The notes below the pieces were generated by a model. That model made no database searches and was not told the DNA's origin. It worked only from the letters and a program-made list of their open reading frames with translations. DNA of 64,000 bases from Paenibacillus lautus NBRC 15380. GTDB lineage: Bacteria > Bacillota > Bacilli > Paenibacillales > Paenibacillaceae. The first letter of the stretch is position 1. Every line of letters begins with the position of its first letter. The DNA is taken from assembly GCF_004000945.1 (NCBI RefSeq), contig NZ_BIMF01000006.1, positions 124,001 to 188,000 of the forward strand, given 5' to 3'. This document shows, one piece after another, positions 8,616 to 17,208 of this stretch. Position numbers and translations under genes: made by a program.

Positions 8616-9665
8616 CTAATTGATCAATTGCTTCACTAATTCGCGATTGCGCTCCTTGAACATCTCGTTATGCGAAGAGACCATCGCGTATTTTTTGGCA
8701 TCCGGTTCGATGAACTGCTTCGCGCTGTTCACCGCGTTCGCGGCATCCTGGAAGGCGCCTGCAATCAGGTGCAGCTTCCCGTCAAAATGCAGGATATCGC
8801 CAGCAGCATACAGTCCCGGTATGGAAGAATTGCAGCTTGCGTTGCCCGCGATATAGTAGTCATCCACGCGGTGAATATCAAGCTCGCTGTTCTCCAGCAG
8901 CGACATATCCCGTTCATAGCCATGGTTAATAATGACTTCGTCAACCGCCAGATAGGAAATTTCCCCTGTCGCATTATTGGTCAATTCTACCCGCTCAATT
9001 ACCTCATGATTATCCGAAGCAATGAGCTTCGTAATCGATGTATTAAGTTGGCACGTAGCCGTGCTGTTCATCAGCTGCTCGACTTGGGCTTCATGGCCTG
9101 ACAATTCGTCCTTGCGGTAGGCCAAGTACACCTTCTTCGCTACAGGCTCCAGCTCATTCGCCCAATCCACGGCTGAATTCCCTCCACCGGACACAATGAC
9201 GGTTTTGCCTTTAAAATGCTGCAGGGACTTCACCGTATAGTTCAGGTTCGAAACCTCAAACCGCTCGGCTCCTTCAATCTCCAGCTTCTGCGGATTCAGG
9301 ATGCCTCCTCCAACCGCCACGATAACCGTTTTAGACAAATGCACGCCGGAGTTCGCCGTATGTAATTCGAACAGCCCTTCCTCATTGCGGGCGATCGATT
9401 CAACCTTCTCGTTCAACAGCACTTCGGGATTAAACGTCAGACCTTGCTGAACCATCTGTTCGATCAGCTTCGCGCCCGGAACGGGCGTCAGTCCGCCGAC
9501 ATCCCATATCATTTTCTCCGGATAGACGTGAACCTTCCCGCCAAGCATGGGTTGATATTCTATAATCTTGGTCTTCATGCCGCGCAGTCCACTATAAAAA
9601 GCAGAATATAATCCTGCTGGTCCTCCACCAATAACCGTTACATCAAATATCTCTTTCCCACTCAT
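8616..9665 (-). CDS. Ferredoxin/flavodoxin-NADP reductase, thioredoxin-reductase-like (YcgT/YumC type)
   Basis: A 349-residue FAD/NADPH oxidoreductase. The N-terminal FAD Rossmann motif VIGGGPAGLYSA and the second nucleotide motif VSGGGNSAVDWA are clear. It lacks the CxxC redox pair of thioredoxin reductase, as expected for the YumC/YcgT group that moves electrons from NADPH to ferredoxin or flavodoxin. ATG 9665 has GGGAGTG upstream; an in-frame ORF extension to 9710 lacks support. The promoter overlaps a Fur box and diverges from a siderophore transporter, so the enzyme probably supplies electrons for iron release or replaces another reductase during iron starvation. Confidence 0.88.
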   Translation of the reverse strand: MSGKEIFDVTVIGGGPAGLYSAFYSGLRGMKTKIIEYQPMLGGKVHVYPEKMIWDVGGLTPVPGAKLIEQMVQQGLTFNPEVLLNEKVESIARNEEGLFELHTANSGVHLSKTVIVAVGGGILNPQKLEIEGAERFEVSNLNYTVKSLQHFKGKTVIVSGGGNSAVDWANELEPVAKKVYLAYRKDELSGHEAQVEQLMNSTATCQLNTSITKLIASDNHEVIERVELTNNATGEISYLAVDEVIINHGYERDMSLLENSELDIHRVDDYYIAGNASCNSSIPGLYAAGDILHFDGKLHLIAGAFQDAANAVNSAKQFIEPDAKKYAMVSSHNEMFKERNRELVKQLIN

Positions 9666-9723
9666 GCATTTCACTCCCGGTCTATAGATTAAAAGGCTGC
9701 TTGTGATCACCTTGTAACGTAAA

Positions 9724-9759
9724 TGATTATCATTATCAATTAGTATACGTTGCCTTCAA
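9724..9759 (-). promoter_or_regulatory. Fur box and promoter of the reductase gene
   Basis: TGATTATCATTATCA at 9724-9738 differs by one base from the Bacillus 7-1-7 Fur consensus. It overlaps the minus-strand promoter TTGAAG (9754-9759), 16 bp, GATAAT (9732-9737). Confidence 0.85.
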
Positions 9760-9902
9760 CCTTTTTACAATCAAACATTTAGAAAAAATTCATATTGTCA
9801 CAATTTCGCCTATATATAGGCATGTAACACCCAGCCAATCTATATATGGATATAATTCGGTTGAAACATGAATATTATTTAAAATTTCCATTAAGATATT
9901 TA

Positions 9903-9958
9903 TTGACAATGACGCGGCCCCCCATTATATTTATGGATGAAATTGAGAATCATTATCG
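9903..9958 (+). promoter_or_regulatory. Promoter and Fur box of the siderophore ABC operon
   Basis: TTGACA at 9903-9908, 17 bp, TATATT at 9926-9931. A second Fur box, TGAGAATCATTATCG, lies at 9944-9958 (13 of 15 consensus positions), over the expected transcription start. Transcription from here begins after the upstream in-frame ATG at 9846, so that ATG cannot be the start used from this promoter. Confidence 0.85.
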
Positions 9959-9989
9959 TTTGATAGCTAACTACTCTGGAGGTGAAATG

Positions 9990-10862
9990 ATGATTCGCCT
10001 AAGTACAGATCGAATAAGCGTCGGTTACGGCGAGAATCTGATATTGAATCGTCTTAACGTAGATATTCCCGATAAAAGAATCACAACCATTATTGGGCCT
10101 AACGGCTGCGGCAAATCCACTCTTTTGAAGGCTGTTACCCGCATTATTCCTTACCAGTCCGGCGCTGCCATTCTGGATGGAGAAGAAATCGCCAAGATGA
10201 ATACCAAGCTGCTGGCGAAAAAGCTGGCCATTCTGCCCCAGACTCCGGAAGGACCGGGCGGATTGACGGTTGGCGAGCTTGTCTCCTATGGCCGATATCC
10301 TCATCAACGCGGTTTTGGCCGCTTGACCAAGCAGGATATGGAAGTAATTGACTGGGCGCTGGAGGTTACCGGGACCCAGGATTACAAATATCGCTCGGTG
10401 GATGCTCTGTCCGGCGGACAGAGACAGCGGGTATGGATTGCGATGGCACTGGCTCAGGAGACTGAAATGATCTTCCTTGACGAACCGACCACGTATCTGG
10501 ACATGGCGCATCAGCTTGAGATCCTGGAACTGCTGGAGAGGCTTAACATCGAGCAGGAGCGTACCATTGTTATGGTTCTGCATGATTTAAACCAAGCCGC
10601 GAGATTCGCTGATTACATTATCGCGATGAAGGATGGAGATATCATCCAGGCCGGAGATCCGGAAGCCGTCATCTCACATGACGTATTAAAGAAAGTATTC
10701 CATATCGATGCCGAGATCGGCCGCGATCCACGCACGGCAAAACCGATCTGTATAACATACAATCTTTTAAAAGGGGAAAAAGAGGATGTACTCAAAACAC
10801 AGCAAAACGACACCTACGAAGAAACTACTCATCCCGTTTATAGCGCTGCTGCTCATTCTTAG
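9990..10862 (+). CDS. Iron-siderophore ABC transporter ATP-binding protein (FecE/YusV-like)
   Basis: A 290-residue ABC ATPase of the iron-chelate importer class, with Walker A GPNGCGKST, signature LSGGQRQR and Walker B IFLDEPTTYLD. GGAGGTG at 9978-9984 serves tandem ATGs at 9987 and 9990, and the second has the better spacing. The last 77 bases overlap the next gene, so translation of the binding protein is probably coupled. With the following lipoprotein and two permeases it forms a complete FecBCDE-type importer under Fur control. The exact siderophore cannot be told from sequence. Confidence 0.92.
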   Translation: MIRLSTDRISVGYGENLILNRLNVDIPDKRITTIIGPNGCGKSTLLKAVTRIIPYQSGAAILDGEEIAKMNTKLLAKKLAILPQTPEGPGGLTVGELVSYGRYPHQRGFGRLTKQDMEVIDWALEVTGTQDYKYRSVDALSGGQRQRVWIAMALAQETEMIFLDEPTTYLDMAHQLEILELLERLNIEQERTIVMVLHDLNQAARFADYIIAMKDGDIIQAGDPEAVISHDVLKKVFHIDAEIGRDPRTAKPICITYNLLKGEKEDVLKTQQNDTYEETTHPVYSAAAHS

Positions 10863-11763
10863 TGCTTGCAGCAGCAAGCCTGCGGAAACGAGCAGCAGCA
10901 ATACAGGAACCACCGAAACACCTAAAACGGAACAAAGCGAAACCCCATCCGGGACCATTACATACGAGTCCGAGAACGGACCCGTTGAGGTGCCTGCCAA
11001 TCCGCAGCGCGTCATTGTGTTGTCCTCCTACGTAGGCGACCTGCTTGCACTCGGCGTCAACATGGTGGGCGTTGATTCCTGGTCCAAGGCCAATCCCGCA
11101 TTTGCGGACAAAATCAAGGATGCCGAAGAAGTGACGGATGAAAGCCTGGAAAAAATCATCGAACTGGATCCCGACCTCATCATCGGCCTGTCCAATATCA
11201 AGAACGTGGATAAGCTGAAAGAGATTGCCCCAACCGTTACCTTCACCTACGGAAAAGTCGATTATCTGACGCAGCATCTTGAAATCGGCAAGCTGGTGAA
11301 CAAAGAAAAAGAAGCCCAGGCCTGGATCGACGATTTCAAACAGCGGGCGCAAAAAGCCGGCGATGAAATTCGCGCGAAGATCGGGGAAGACGCCACCGTG
11401 TCCGTGATCGAGAGCTTTGATAAGCAGCTTTATGTATACGGCGATAACTGGGGCCGCGGTACGGAAATCCTGTATCAGGAAATGAAGCTGAACATGCCGG
11501 AAAAAGTGAAAGAAATGGCATTGAAGGACGGCTATTATGCCCTTTCTGCTGAAGTGCTGCCGGAGTATGCCGGCGACTATGTCATACTCAGCAAATTTGC
11601 GGATGCCGATACGTCTTTCCAGCAAACCGAGACGTATAAGCAAATCCCGGCGGTGAAGAATGGCCGCGTGTTCGAAGCAGACGGAAACCGGATTTATTTT
11701 AATGATGCAACCACGCTGGAGTACCAGCTCGAGTTCATTACGGAACACTTTTTGGGCAGCTAG
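10786..11763 (+). CDS. Iron-siderophore substrate-binding lipoprotein (FecB/YfiY-like)
   Basis: A 325-residue type III periplasmic-binding-fold protein. The N-terminal signal (KK then a hydrophobic run) ends in a lipobox LSAC with Cys28, followed by a Ser/Thr/Glu-rich linker (about 29-65) and the binding domain beginning near VPANPQRVIVLSS. It should be anchored to the outer face of the membrane, capture a ferric siderophore and deliver it to the permeases at 11836-13853. ATG 10786 lies within the ATPase reading frame, with a purine-rich GGGGAAAAAGAGG site before it. It resembles the hydroxamate/citrate-type binders of Bacillus more than FeuA, but the ligand is inferred. Confidence 0.9.
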   Translation: MYSKHSKTTPTKKLLIPFIALLLILSACSSKPAETSSSNTGTTETPKTEQSETPSGTITYESENGPVEVPANPQRVIVLSSYVGDLLALGVNMVGVDSWSKANPAFADKIKDAEEVTDESLEKIIELDPDLIIGLSNIKNVDKLKEIAPTVTFTYGKVDYLTQHLEIGKLVNKEKEAQAWIDDFKQRAQKAGDEIRAKIGEDATVSVIESFDKQLYVYGDNWGRGTEILYQEMKLNMPEKVKEMALKDGYYALSAEVLPEYAGDYVILSKFADADTSFQQTETYKQIPAVKNGRVFEADGNRIYFNDATTLEYQLEFITEHFLGS

Positions 11764-11835
11764 GACATAGGCTGCTGCCATTGCTCCGATTTATTTAGTT
11801 TGAATACTCCAACTTTAAGATGAAAAGATGATTCC

Positions 11836-12846
11836 ATGACAATGCCTACGAAACGGTCCATTCCTTTTTCCGTCAAATTGATTGCGGGCATCATCGTATT
11901 TATGAGCATGTTTGTCGTTGCGATGGTGTTCGGCGCAGCTGAAACCAGCATCCAGGATGTATGGCTTGCCCTTACCACCTCGATGGAGGGCGAGAAATTA
12001 TCCGTCCTTCGCGAAATTCGCCTGCCCCGCGAGGTTGCCGCCATTTTGGTCGGAGCCGCGCTCGCGGTCTCCGGTGCTATCATGCAGGGTATTACCCGCA
12101 ATCCGCTAGCGGATCCCGGCCTGCTCGGACTTACCAGCGGGGCGAATGCAGCGCTTGCCTTCACGCTGGCTTTCCTGCCGGCTGCCAATTATTTTGGCAT
12201 TATGGTGGCCTGCTTCATCGGAGCAGCGGTCGGTGCCGTGATGGTCTTCGGCATCGGAGCCATGCGAAAAGGCGGCTTCTCTCCCTTGCAGATGGTGCTG
12301 GCTGGCTCAGCCGTATCCGCATTCCTGTATGCCATCGCCGAAGGAATCGGCATCTATTTTAAAATATCCAAGGATGTGTCCATGTGGACAGCAGGCGGTG
12401 TGATCGGCACATCATGGGGACAGCTGCAGACGATATTTCCGTTTATTCTTATTGGAATTATGATTGCCATTGTGTTATCAAGACAGCTGACCATCCTTAG
12501 CCTGAGTGAAGAAGTCGCCGTCGGTTTGGGACAGAACATTGCTGCTATCAAGGGCATCCTGTTTGTCGTGATTGTCCTCCTGGCAGGAACTTCTGTGGCC
12601 TTGGTGGGGAATTTGGCCTTCCTCGGCCTGATGATTCCCCATATCGTCCGTGGTATCGTCGGAACCGACTACCGCCATGTCATTCCGATGTCCGCTCTGG
12701 TGGGCGCCATCTTCATGCTGTTTGCCGACACGGTCGGACGAACGCTGCATGCTCCTTACGAAACGCCCGTAGCCGCTCTGATCGCCATCATGGGATTGCC
12801 CTTCTTCCTGTTTATCGTACGCAAAGGAGGGCGGGGACTGTCATGA
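11836..12846 (+). CDS. FecCD-family iron-siderophore permease, subunit 1 (YfiZ-like)
   Basis: A 336-residue polytopic permease of the BtuC/FecCD family with about nine or ten helices. It has the family segments LPREVAAILVGAALAVSGAIMQ and, near residue 255, GNLAFLGLMIPHIVR, which faces the ATPase. It lies 72 bp after the binding-protein gene and overlaps the next permease by four bases (ATGA). The ribosome site at ATG 11836 is weak, and ATG 11842 is a possible alternative. It forms the import channel with subunit 2. Confidence 0.92.
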   Translation: MTMPTKRSIPFSVKLIAGIIVFMSMFVVAMVFGAAETSIQDVWLALTTSMEGEKLSVLREIRLPREVAAILVGAALAVSGAIMQGITRNPLADPGLLGLTSGANAALAFTLAFLPAANYFGIMVACFIGAAVGAVMVFGIGAMRKGGFSPLQMVLAGSAVSAFLYAIAEGIGIYFKISKDVSMWTAGGVIGTSWGQLQTIFPFILIGIMIAIVLSRQLTILSLSEEVAVGLGQNIAAIKGILFVVIVLLAGTSVALVGNLAFLGLMIPHIVRGIVGTDYRHVIPMSALVGAIFMLFADTVGRTLHAPYETPVAALIAIMGLPFFLFIVRKGGRGLS

Positions 12847-13853
12847 TTCATCCGTCGTTATTAAGAAAACAACGCATTACGTTTCTGGTCTTGTTGATCC
12901 TTACAGTGGTTACGGTCCTCGTTGGTCTGGGTCTCGGTTATTCGTCCGTTAGCTATGACCGGATTATTCCAACCCTGCTGGGCCAAGGCAGCTTCAAAGA
13001 GAAATTCATTATCTTCGATGTGCGCCTGCCGCGCATGCTCATTACTTTGCTGGCCGGAATGGCACTCGCCTTATCAGGTGCCATTCTGCAGAGCATTACC
13101 CGAAATGATCTCGCGGATCCCGGTATTATCGGAATAAACTCGGGAGCCGGGGTCGGCGTGGCCGTATTTTTCCTGTTCTTCCCGATCGAAGCAGGCTCCT
13201 TTATCTACATGCTGCCCTTGGCGGCATTTATCGGGGCTGTGCTGACGGCCGTGGGCATCTACCTGTTCTCTTTCCGGAAAGGCGAAGGCCTGCAGCCCGT
13301 TAAATTGGTGCTGACCGGTGTCGGGTTCTCCATGGCACTCTCGGGCGTCATGATTGTGCTCACATCATCTGCCGAGCGGACCAAGGTCGATTTTATCGCC
13401 AAGTGGCTGGCGGGCGGGATATGGGGCACCGATTGGCCCTTCATTGTGGCGCTGCTGCCCTGGCTGATCATCCTGATTCCGTTCACCCTGTACAAAGCGC
13501 AGCGCATGAATCTGCTGGGGTTAAGCGATCCTGTAGGGATCGGTGTCGGCGTCTCGATTGAGAAGGAACGCATTGTGCTGCTTCTGGCCGCCGTCGCGCT
13601 TGCAGCATCCGCGGTGTCGGTTACGGGCGGCATTACGTTCATCGGGCTCATGGGCCCACACATTGCCAAAGCGCTGGTTGGTCCGCGGAATCAGATGTAC
13701 ATTCCGATTGCCATATTAATCGGGGGCTGGCTGCTGCTGCTCGCAGATACGATCGGACGCAACATTGTGGATCCCGACGGTATCGCAGCAGGCATTATGG
13801 TTGCTATCATCGGCGCGCCATATTTTATGTATTTGCTGCTTAAGAAAAAATAA
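12843..13853 (+). CDS. FecCD-family iron-siderophore permease, subunit 2 (YfhA-like)
   Basis: A 336-residue FecCD permease, a paralogue of the gene just upstream (compare LPRMLITLLAGMALALSGAILQ). It contains the coupling segment GGITFIGLMGPHIAK. Its ATG overlaps the previous stop. This is the last gene of the Fur-controlled operon and is followed by a strong terminator. It pairs with subunit 1 to make the heterodimeric channel. Confidence 0.93.
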   Translation: MIHPSLLRKQRITFLVLLILTVVTVLVGLGLGYSSVSYDRIIPTLLGQGSFKEKFIIFDVRLPRMLITLLAGMALALSGAILQSITRNDLADPGIIGINSGAGVGVAVFFLFFPIEAGSFIYMLPLAAFIGAVLTAVGIYLFSFRKGEGLQPVKLVLTGVGFSMALSGVMIVLTSSAERTKVDFIAKWLAGGIWGTDWPFIVALLPWLIILIPFTLYKAQRMNLLGLSDPVGIGVGVSIEKERIVLLLAAVALAASAVSVTGGITFIGLMGPHIAKALVGPRNQMYIPIAILIGGWLLLLADTIGRNIVDPDGIAAGIMVAIIGAPYFMYLLLKKK

Positions 13854-13881
13854 TGGTTATTCTCTTTTCAACTGAACGCTT

Positions 13882-13925
13882 AAAGCCCCTATTGCACTCT
13901 TTCAGGTGCAATAAGGGCTTTTTTA
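13882..13925 (+). terminator. Terminator of the siderophore operon
   Basis: Arms AAAGCCCCTATTGCAC (13882-13897) and GTGCAATAAGGGCTTT (13906-13921) with a T run to 13924. Confidence 0.93.
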
Positions 13926-14013
13926 TATACAGTGAATCACTTCATCTCATACATAGAGTTCATAAATAAGGTAATATAAGGATAATTAACTCGGTAAGCA
14001 AAAGGGAGGTATT

Positions 14014-14496
14014 ATGGCAAAATTAAAGGAAGTGATCGATTCAGCTGCAAAGCGATGGATGTTAACATTTCCTCTATGGATCATCGTGACGATCAGTTTA
14101 CTATGCATATTCTGGATATTCGGCCTCTTGATCGACCTCGGGCTGCCTCGACAGACTGCAGGCTGGATCAACTTCGCCATCGTAGGAACGTACCTCACAG
14201 GTTACCTTGCCGGCGAGCTGTATGTCGATCTGGATCGAACATATGTAGATGGAGAGCAATCCTACACCCCGGGTGACAACATAAAGTCCGGATCCTTAAA
14301 GAAACGAATCCTCCTTCAGTTCCCCATATATCTCTTTGTGATCCTGAACATCCTATGTTTCCATTGGATACACGGATTATTTAAATCCCTTGGGCTATGC
14401 TCATGGTATGCCTATTACCTGCACATGTCCTTCTTGTGCTTGTACTGGTTTGGCTATGGTTGCCGTCTTTTCCGAGCCTATCTCCTTAAAAAATAA
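14014..14496 (+). CDS. Unknown membrane protein with internal tandem duplication
   Basis: A 160-residue protein of four predicted membrane helices; I do not recognise a family. ATG 14014 follows AAGGGAGG. Residues 19-74 and 103-158 align without gaps at a constant offset of 84: the FP pair (19/103), LC (30-31/114-115), W34/W118, G37/G121, LGL (42-44/126-128) and GY (63-64/147-148) all coincide. Each half is a two-helix hairpin joined by a polar linker (about 75-98). The gene stands alone between two terminators, so context says nothing about its role. Confidence 0.75.
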   Translation: MAKLKEVIDSAAKRWMLTFPLWIIVTISLLCIFWIFGLLIDLGLPRQTAGWINFAIVGTYLTGYLAGELYVDLDRTYVDGEQSYTPGDNIKSGSLKKRILLQFPIYLFVILNILCFHWIHGLFKSLGLCSWYAYYLHMSFLCLYWFGYGCRLFRAYLLKK

Positions 14497-14518
14497 AAGG
14501 GCACCGCATGGATGCCCT
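14488..14518 (-). terminator. Terminator of the BCCT transporter gene
   Basis: Arms AGGGCA (14498-14503) and TGCCCT (14513-14518) with an A-rich tract at 14488-14497, giving U residues on the minus strand. It overlaps the last codons of the plus-strand gene. Confidence 0.75.
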
Positions 14519-14566
14519 CTATGTCACGCAGGTAATAAAAAACCTCGTTCCGCCTCGCGCTTATCT

Positions 14567-16117
14567 TCACTTCCTGCCCCGGTTGGCCGCTTCCTCCAGA
14601 CGGCGGAACCGCTTCAGATCAGCCTTCCGAATCGGAATCGGCTCCCGGCTCAGCAGCCTCACTACCGCAACAATCATCAACAGCAGCAGTACCGTGAACG
14701 GGAAGGCCGCAATCAACGAAGCTGTCTGCAACGCTTCCAGTCCGCCCGCATACAGCAGGACGCCGGCAATGGCTGCCATGAGCGTGCCCCACACGATTTT
14801 TGCCATTTGAGGAGGGTTCAGGCTGCCGTAGGTGGTCATACTGGCCAATATATAGGTTGCTGAGTCGGCCGATGTCACCAGGAACGTCAGAATGAGTATA
14901 ATCGCCAGCACGTTCATGATTGAAGAAAACGGCAATTGGTTGAACAATTGGAACAGTGCCGACGTGACATCTGCATTAACGGCTGCCGCAATCCCGGTGT
15001 TCTCATGAAGATCAAACCAGATGGCGGTCCCGCCAAACACAGCGATCCACAGACAAGCAATGACCGGCGGCACGACCATCACGCCCACAATGAATTCGCG
15101 AACCGTTCTTCCCTTGGATACCCGCGCCACGAAAGCTCCTACATACGGCGACCAAGCAATCGCCCAGGCCCAATAAAAGATCGTCCATTCCCGTACCCAT
15201 GTGCCTTCGGCGTAGGGTTGGAGCCGCAGGCTGTACGATACGAAGTTTGTAATGTAATCGCCCAGTGCCAGTGTAAAAGTCTCCAGAATAAAAACGGAGG
15301 GGCCGCTAACAAACACAAACAATAAAAAAATGAGCGCCATAGCGAGGTTCAGGTTGCTTAAGTATTTAATCCCTTTATCCAGCCCCGTTGTCGACGAAAT
15401 CATATAAGCCACAAAAATAATCCCCAGCATCAATAACTGCAACCCAACGCCATTGTTAACTCCCATGATGGTATTCAACCCACCGCTCATCTGCAGAACG
15501 CCAAGTCCAATAGAAGTAGCGATACCCATGACCGTTGCAATTACCGCGAGGATATCAATCGTATTCTTCACGCCGCGCTTCGAGCCGGTGACAGGCTCAA
15601 GCGCTGTAGACACCAGCCCATCCTTCTGCTTACGGAACTGAAGAAACGCGATCACAAGTCCGACAAGGGCAAACACGGACCACTGACTAATGCCCCAATG
15701 AAAAAAAGAATAGCCCATAGCCACACGTGCAGCGTCTACACCTTGTGCTTCGATGCCGCCGAAGGGTGTCTTAAAAAAATGGCTCATGGGTTCAGCCACA
15801 CCCCAAAACACCAGCCCTACACCAAACCCCGCAGAGAACAGCATTCCGATCCAGGTGAAGAACGGATACTCTGGCTTCTCCTTATCTCCGCCAAGACGAA
15901 TCGTGCCGTATTTACTGGCTGCCACCCAGATCAGAAAGATAATAATCACAAAGATCGAGAGCAGATAGAACCAGCCGAACGTATTCGTCGTGAACCTATA
16001 CAAGTATCCTGCCACTTCACCGAAAGCTCCGGGCATAGCAGCCCCTAGAATAGCAAGAATGGTAATGATGACGGCCGAAACCGTAAACACGATGTTCTTG
16101 AATAAACTCCCTTTCAT
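14567..16117 (-). CDS. BCCT family betaine/choline/carnitine transporter (OpuD-like)
   Basis: A 516-residue, twelve-helix sodium-coupled transporter. The BCCT signature reads GMLFSAGFGVGLVFWGVAEP and the conserved helix 8 region WTIFYWAWAIAWSPYVG is present. Members import glycine betaine, carnitine or choline as osmoprotectants. ATG 16117 has GAGGTGG at proper spacing; GTG 16126 is a less likely alternative. It is a single gene with its own terminator. Substrate choice among the betaines is inferred from the family. Confidence 0.92.
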   Translation of the reverse strand: MKGSLFKNIVFTVSAVIITILAILGAAMPGAFGEVAGYLYRFTTNTFGWFYLLSIFVIIIFLIWVAASKYGTIRLGGDKEKPEYPFFTWIGMLFSAGFGVGLVFWGVAEPMSHFFKTPFGGIEAQGVDAARVAMGYSFFHWGISQWSVFALVGLVIAFLQFRKQKDGLVSTALEPVTGSKRGVKNTIDILAVIATVMGIATSIGLGVLQMSGGLNTIMGVNNGVGLQLLMLGIIFVAYMISSTTGLDKGIKYLSNLNLAMALIFLLFVFVSGPSVFILETFTLALGDYITNFVSYSLRLQPYAEGTWVREWTIFYWAWAIAWSPYVGAFVARVSKGRTVREFIVGVMVVPPVIACLWIAVFGGTAIWFDLHENTGIAAAVNADVTSALFQLFNQLPFSSIMNVLAIILILTFLVTSADSATYILASMTTYGSLNPPQMAKIVWGTLMAAIAGVLLYAGGLEALQTASLIAAFPFTVLLLLMIVAVVRLLSREPIPIRKADLKRFRRLEEAANRGRK

Positions 16118-16246
16118 ATGCTCCACCTCAGGCTATTAAGTCATCCATTCCTATACAGTATTTGTATTTAAACCAGAATTGATGTACTTAATCGCTAAAT
16201 GTGTGCAGCATGGGGTTATTCTTCTGATCGAGGCTAACATGAAGTA

Positions 16247-16585
16247 CTATTCGTTAGGAATCTGCTGAGAATCGATATACAGTTCGCCCAGAATGACCAT
16301 TTGCTCAAGCACTGCTTTAAAAAGGGTACCGAACTCCGTTATGGAGTATTCCACCTTGGGAGGTACCTCTTGATACACCGTCCGTTTCACGATGCCGCTC
16401 TCCTCTAACTCCCGCAATTGCACGGTAAGCACATGCCTTGATACTTCAGGTATTCTCCGATGCAGCTCACCAAAACGCAGGGTTTCCCGAAACAGCTCAT
16501 ACAGTACTCGGGGCTTCCACTTCCCACTAATCATGTGCAAGCCCACTTCAGCCGGGCACCCATACCTCTCATCCTGATATGGCAT
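16247..16585 (-). CDS. HxlR family transcriptional regulator
   Basis: A 112-residue winged-helix regulator with the HxlR layout: Cys10 in RYGCPAEVGL, ISGKWKPRVLYEL, LRFGELHRRIPEVSRHVLTVQLRELEESGIV and the beta-wing VPPKVEYSIT. Such proteins commonly respond to aldehydes, quinones or redox stress through the N-terminal cysteine. It diverges from the SnoaL-like gene at 16718 with a 13-bp palindrome between them, so that gene is its probable target. Confidence 0.93.
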   Translation of the reverse strand: MPYQDERYGCPAEVGLHMISGKWKPRVLYELFRETLRFGELHRRIPEVSRHVLTVQLRELEESGIVKRTVYQEVPPKVEYSITEFGTLFKAVLEQMVILGELYIDSQQIPNE

Positions 16586-16629
16586 ATGTATTGCTCAACC
16601 CCCTTGGTTTGGTGATTGGTCATAAATAG

Positions 16630-16642
16630 ATGACTATGTCAT
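16630..16642. promoter_or_regulatory. Putative HxlR operator
   Basis: Palindrome ATGAC-TAT-GTCAT in the divergent region. GTCATAAA occurs twice (16618-16625 and 16638-16645), 20 bp apart. Confidence 0.5.
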
Positions 16643-16717
16643 AAAATTGTGCGTACTTATCACAGCTTTCATTTTCAGATAGGCTATTGCTATCATCATA
16701 CAGAAAGAGGAGATTCA

Positions 16718-17122
16718 ATGAAACCATCCATTCCCGCAATCCGAGTCTGGAAGCCCGAGAATATGAATGCTGCATTTGCTGACGCGTATAACTCAGGGGA
16801 CATCGATCAGGTGCTGGCGTTGTATGAACCGAACAGTATTCATGTCCACAGCAATGGAAGCTTGGAGATCGGAATTCATTCCTTCCGTCATACTTTAGAG
16901 GAACTGCTGCTGCTCAAAGGTACGATGATCTCCACCAATTTATACTGTATCCCGTTTGAAAATATCGCTATGATGCGTGCTCGGTTCACCCTGCAGACGA
17001 CAGACCCGCATGGCCAACCGCTGGTGCTTCAAGGACATACCTCCGAGATCGTGAGACAGCAGCCTGACGGAAGCTGGCTGTACATCGTGGATCATCCGTT
17101 TGGTTCGGATGAAGTGGAATGA
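16718..17122 (+). CDS. SnoaL-like / NTF2-fold protein
   Basis: A 134-residue protein with the NTF2-like pattern: an N-terminal helix with FADAYNSGDIDQVLALYEP, a histidine-containing strand (SIHVHSNG), then a curved sheet ending in WLYIVDHPFG. Proteins of this fold are small enzymes or ligand binders. ATG 16718 follows GAGGAG at 16707-16712. It is divergent from an HxlR regulator, which suggests induction by a reactive compound. Its reaction is unknown. Confidence 0.8.
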   Translation: MKPSIPAIRVWKPENMNAAFADAYNSGDIDQVLALYEPNSIHVHSNGSLEIGIHSFRHTLEELLLLKGTMISTNLYCIPFENIAMMRARFTLQTTDPHGQPLVLQGHTSEIVRQQPDGSWLYIVDHPFGSDEVE

Positions 17123-17149
17123 ATAGTAAAGTCCATTATTTCGGCGATA

Positions 17150-17191
17150 CAAAAAAAGCAATCCGCCCTTGTCGTAAACAAGCGGATTGCT
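17150..17191 (-). terminator. Terminator of the dioxygenase gene
   Basis: Arms AGCAATCCGC (17157-17166) and GCGGATTGCT (17182-17191), with an inner CTTGT/ACAAG stem. The A run at 17151-17157 serves the minus strand. Confidence 0.85.
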
Positions 17192-17208
17192 TCTTGATAT
17201 TCATTACT

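Noticed and set aside
10825..11781. A 318-codon minus-strand ORF opposite the siderophore-binding lipoprotein
   Set aside because: It is a mirror frame of a well-supported gene with strong codon bias.
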